Positions 14,907 through 16,271 of a DNA stretch of 16,271 bases are shown piece after piece (position 1 is the first letter of the stretch; each line of letters starts with the position of its first letter). Origin of the DNA: JAEHDI01 sp035455185. Lineage in GTDB: Bacteria; Acidobacteriota; Terriglobia; Bryobacterales; Bryobacteraceae. The stretch spans positions 1-16,271 of the forward strand of contig DATIFQ010000112.1 in assembly GCA_035455185.1 (NCBI GenBank). The letters are read 5' to 3'. The notes beneath the pieces were generated by a model that was not told the origin of the DNA, did no database searches, and was given only the letters and a program-made list of their open reading frames with translations. Made by a program: the position numbers and the translations under genes.

Positions 14907-16271
14907 CTGACTCCTCCGAATTGCCGAAGACGAGGCCGCCGGGCAGTTCCTCGCCGAAGATCCGACTAAACTCGCTTTCCCCAAGCGGCTGTTCCCCTTC
15001 GAGCGCCGCGAGCAGACGGCCGCTCGCCGGATCATTTTCCACTGAGCGGCGGACCATCTCAATGGTAGCGGGGGCCAGGTCCCGGGCGCCGTCTCCGGTG
15101 CGCCGTGCGATGGCGACGACGGTGTCGCGCGCCTGAGCGATCTTGAGCAGCGTTTCCACCCAGCGAGTCGCGGTCGCGGGCGGCAGCACCTGGTTGATCG
15201 GGCCATAGAACAACTGGCGCGCGCCGAGGCGCGAGAGGCACCACAGTTCGCTCTCGCGATAGTCACCTGCGCGCACGCGCCGGAGTAATTCTTCACCGAG
15301 GTCGGTCTTGGTCTGAAGCGGCAACAGTTCGAGACTGGCGGCCGCTCGCCACATCTCCCGCAGCAGGCTGCTGTTTATGCGCGGGCGCTTGCCGCCGCGG
15401 GGAAGGAGAGCAGGCGAGAGGCGCTGGTAGACGTCGATCTGCTGATTGCGGTTCATCCCACCGGCCAGACGTCCCCAGAAGATCCACCACTCGATCTCGT
15501 TTTGCACATGGCTGGCGAACTGCAAGCCGGCTGCATACACGCGGCGGGCCTGCTCGATGCGCCAGTCGTCACCGGGATAGCCGAACCCTGGCCGCAGGCA
15601 GAAGCCACAGAGGTTGAGCCAGCGGGCTTCCCAAGCGGGCGAACGGCGGCGCCCCTCGGCCGTTTCGAGGAAGACATCGGCCAGATGGCGGATGACGCCG
15701 AGCGGCCAGGAATTCCGCCCGAGTCCCATCGCCTGTTCGACCCGGGCGGGAAGCTCCTCGGGCGCGAGTGGCGGTTCGGCAGTGGAAAACGCGGTGCGAA
15801 CGATCTCGGCGGCACCCGCGACAGCCTCTTCGCTGACCACCGCCGCGGCTCGCGGCTTCTCCGTCTCGACGGCTGTCTTGCGCAGCTCGAACTGGAGCCG
15901 CCAGCGGTGCTCGCTAACTTTCGACTCGCACCAGATTTCCAAGGTGCCGACCTCGGTGAGGCGGGCGGCCAGTTTCACCGGCACGAGCCGGTCGCCGGTT
16001 CGCTTTCCGACGCGGATTACGGCGTGAAGTGGTGCGTGAACGTGCACCTCATCGCCGCGCTGCGCGGAATCGAACTCAACGACGTCGCCGAGCGTGTCGC
16101 CGGTGCGCGTCAGCGAGCTGTAGAGGCGGAACGAAACAGGCCGGTTGGCGACGAGCTGAAGGTCTTCACGATCTAGTTCGAGGAAGGCGCCGTCTTCGGC
16201 CCCGCGCGGCACAAGACAGACGGCCCGCGCCTTCTCCCCGCCCGGACCGCCGCCGATGCCGATGTAGTATG
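14884..16271 (-). CDS. Hsp70-like (DnaK-family) protein, C-terminal part with DUF3731-like region; 5' end off the window
   Basis: The frame is open to the right edge, so only the C-terminal 461 residues are visible. The first visible residues, YYIGIGGGPGGEKARAVCLV, lead into a substrate-binding-like beta region (LVANRPVSFRLYSS about 39-52, GDVVEFDS 60-67, WCESKVSEHRWRLQFELR about 112-129). This resembles the C-terminal part of an Hsp70. The rest is a long helical region with the block LCGFCLRPGFGYPGDDWRIE (about 222-241) and EIEWWIFWGRLAGGMNRNQQ (about 260-279), which I associate with the DUF3731 tail of large Hsp70-like proteins of some 900 residues. The ATPase domain should lie beyond the window. 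The GTG at 16212 is an internal codon, not the start. The function of this Hsp70 subgroup is not established. It overlaps thiL by 23 nt in the same operon. Confidence 0.75.
   Translation of the reverse strand, partial: YYIGIGGGPGGEKARAVCLVPRGAEDGAFLELDREDLQLVANRPVSFRLYSSLTRTGDTLGDVVEFDSAQRGDEVHVHAPLHAVIRVGKRTGDRLVPVKLAARLTEVGTLEIWCESKVSEHRWRLQFELRKTAVETEKPRAAAVVSEEAVAGAAEIVRTAFSTAEPPLAPEELPARVEQAMGLGRNSWPLGVIRHLADVFLETAEGRRRSPAWEARWLNLCGFCLRPGFGYPGDDWRIEQARRVYAAGLQFASHVQNEIEWWIFWGRLAGGMNRNQQIDVYQRLSPALLPRGGKRPRINSSLLREMWRAAASLELLPLQTKTDLGEELLRRVRAGDYRESELWCLSRLGARQLFYGPINQVLPPATATRWVETLLKIAQARDTVVAIARRTGDGARDLAPATIEMVRRSVENDPASGRLLAALEGEQPLGESEFSRIFGEELPGGLVFGNSEESGERTTDG
14911..14917 (-). 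promoter_or_regulatory. Shine-Dalgarno for thiL inside the Hsp70-like gene
   Basis: On the minus strand GGAGGAG lies 4 nt (6 nt from GGAGG) before the thiL GTG, within the last codons of the upstream gene. It decides the GTG start at 14906. Confidence 0.75.

Noticed and set aside
1..16271. CRISPR array, tRNA/rRNA genes, transposons, toxin-antitoxin or defence genes
   Set aside because: Reading by eye I found no regularly spaced repeats, no cloverleaf or rRNA-like conserved blocks, and no transposase, integrase, nuclease or toxin motifs. A covariance-model and profile search would be decisive.

Overview
This is a GC-rich bacterial chromosomal stretch with ordinary housekeeping and accessory genes. 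I see no rRNA, tRNA, CRISPR array, transposase or phage genes. The gene families and their style suggest an Acidobacterium of the Solibacter/Bryobacter type: a Tat-exported xylose-isomerase-like TIM barrel, a secreted DUF4380-type protein, a lipoprotein sulfate-binding protein, an Hsp70-like protein with a DUF3731-like tail, and short leaders behind TATACT-like -10 boxes. That assignment is inference; no marker gene in the window settles it.

Layout, left to right. (1) An orphan membrane PAS histidine kinase (30-1397, +). (2) A sugar-type cluster: PfkB-family kinase (1451-2374), double-SIS isomerase/deaminase-like protein with a TTG start (2388-3440), and a Tat-signal TIM-barrel isomerase/epimerase (3478-4299), all +. 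Kinase, SIS protein and TIM barrel are also the enzyme classes of the fructoselysine (frlD/frlB/frlC) pathway, but the export signal on the third protein argues against a simple match. (3) A complete sulfate/thiosulfate ABC importer operon (4437-8309, +): lipoprotein binding protein, permeases CysT and CysW, ATPase CysA, joined by 1-4 nt stop/start overlaps. It is preceded by an AT-rich leader carrying a 10-bp inverted repeat around a likely promoter, and ends at a hairpin shared with the convergent block.

(4) A minus-strand block (12474 down to 8360): YbaL-like CPA2 cation/proton antiporter with a TrkA-N domain, secreted DUF4380-like protein, and beta-propeller-like lipoprotein. (5) Plus-strand genes: a zinc-ribbon/DUF2007-like small protein (12647-13042), and an unrecognised protein (about 13091/13133-13876) whose composition looks less GC-rich. 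(6) A minus-strand pair: the C-terminal two-fifths or so of an Hsp70-like protein running off the right edge (16271-14884), overlapping thiL (14906-13995), the last enzyme of thiamine diphosphate synthesis.

The best candidates for something new are the inverted-repeat control region of the sulfate operon, the sugar trio with an exported third member, the unrecognised protein before thiL, and the Hsp70-like/thiL translational coupling. I found no clear evidence of a new defence or mobile system. No intergenic gap exceeds about 180 bases; the longest (12475-12646 and 4300-4436) are described in their entries.
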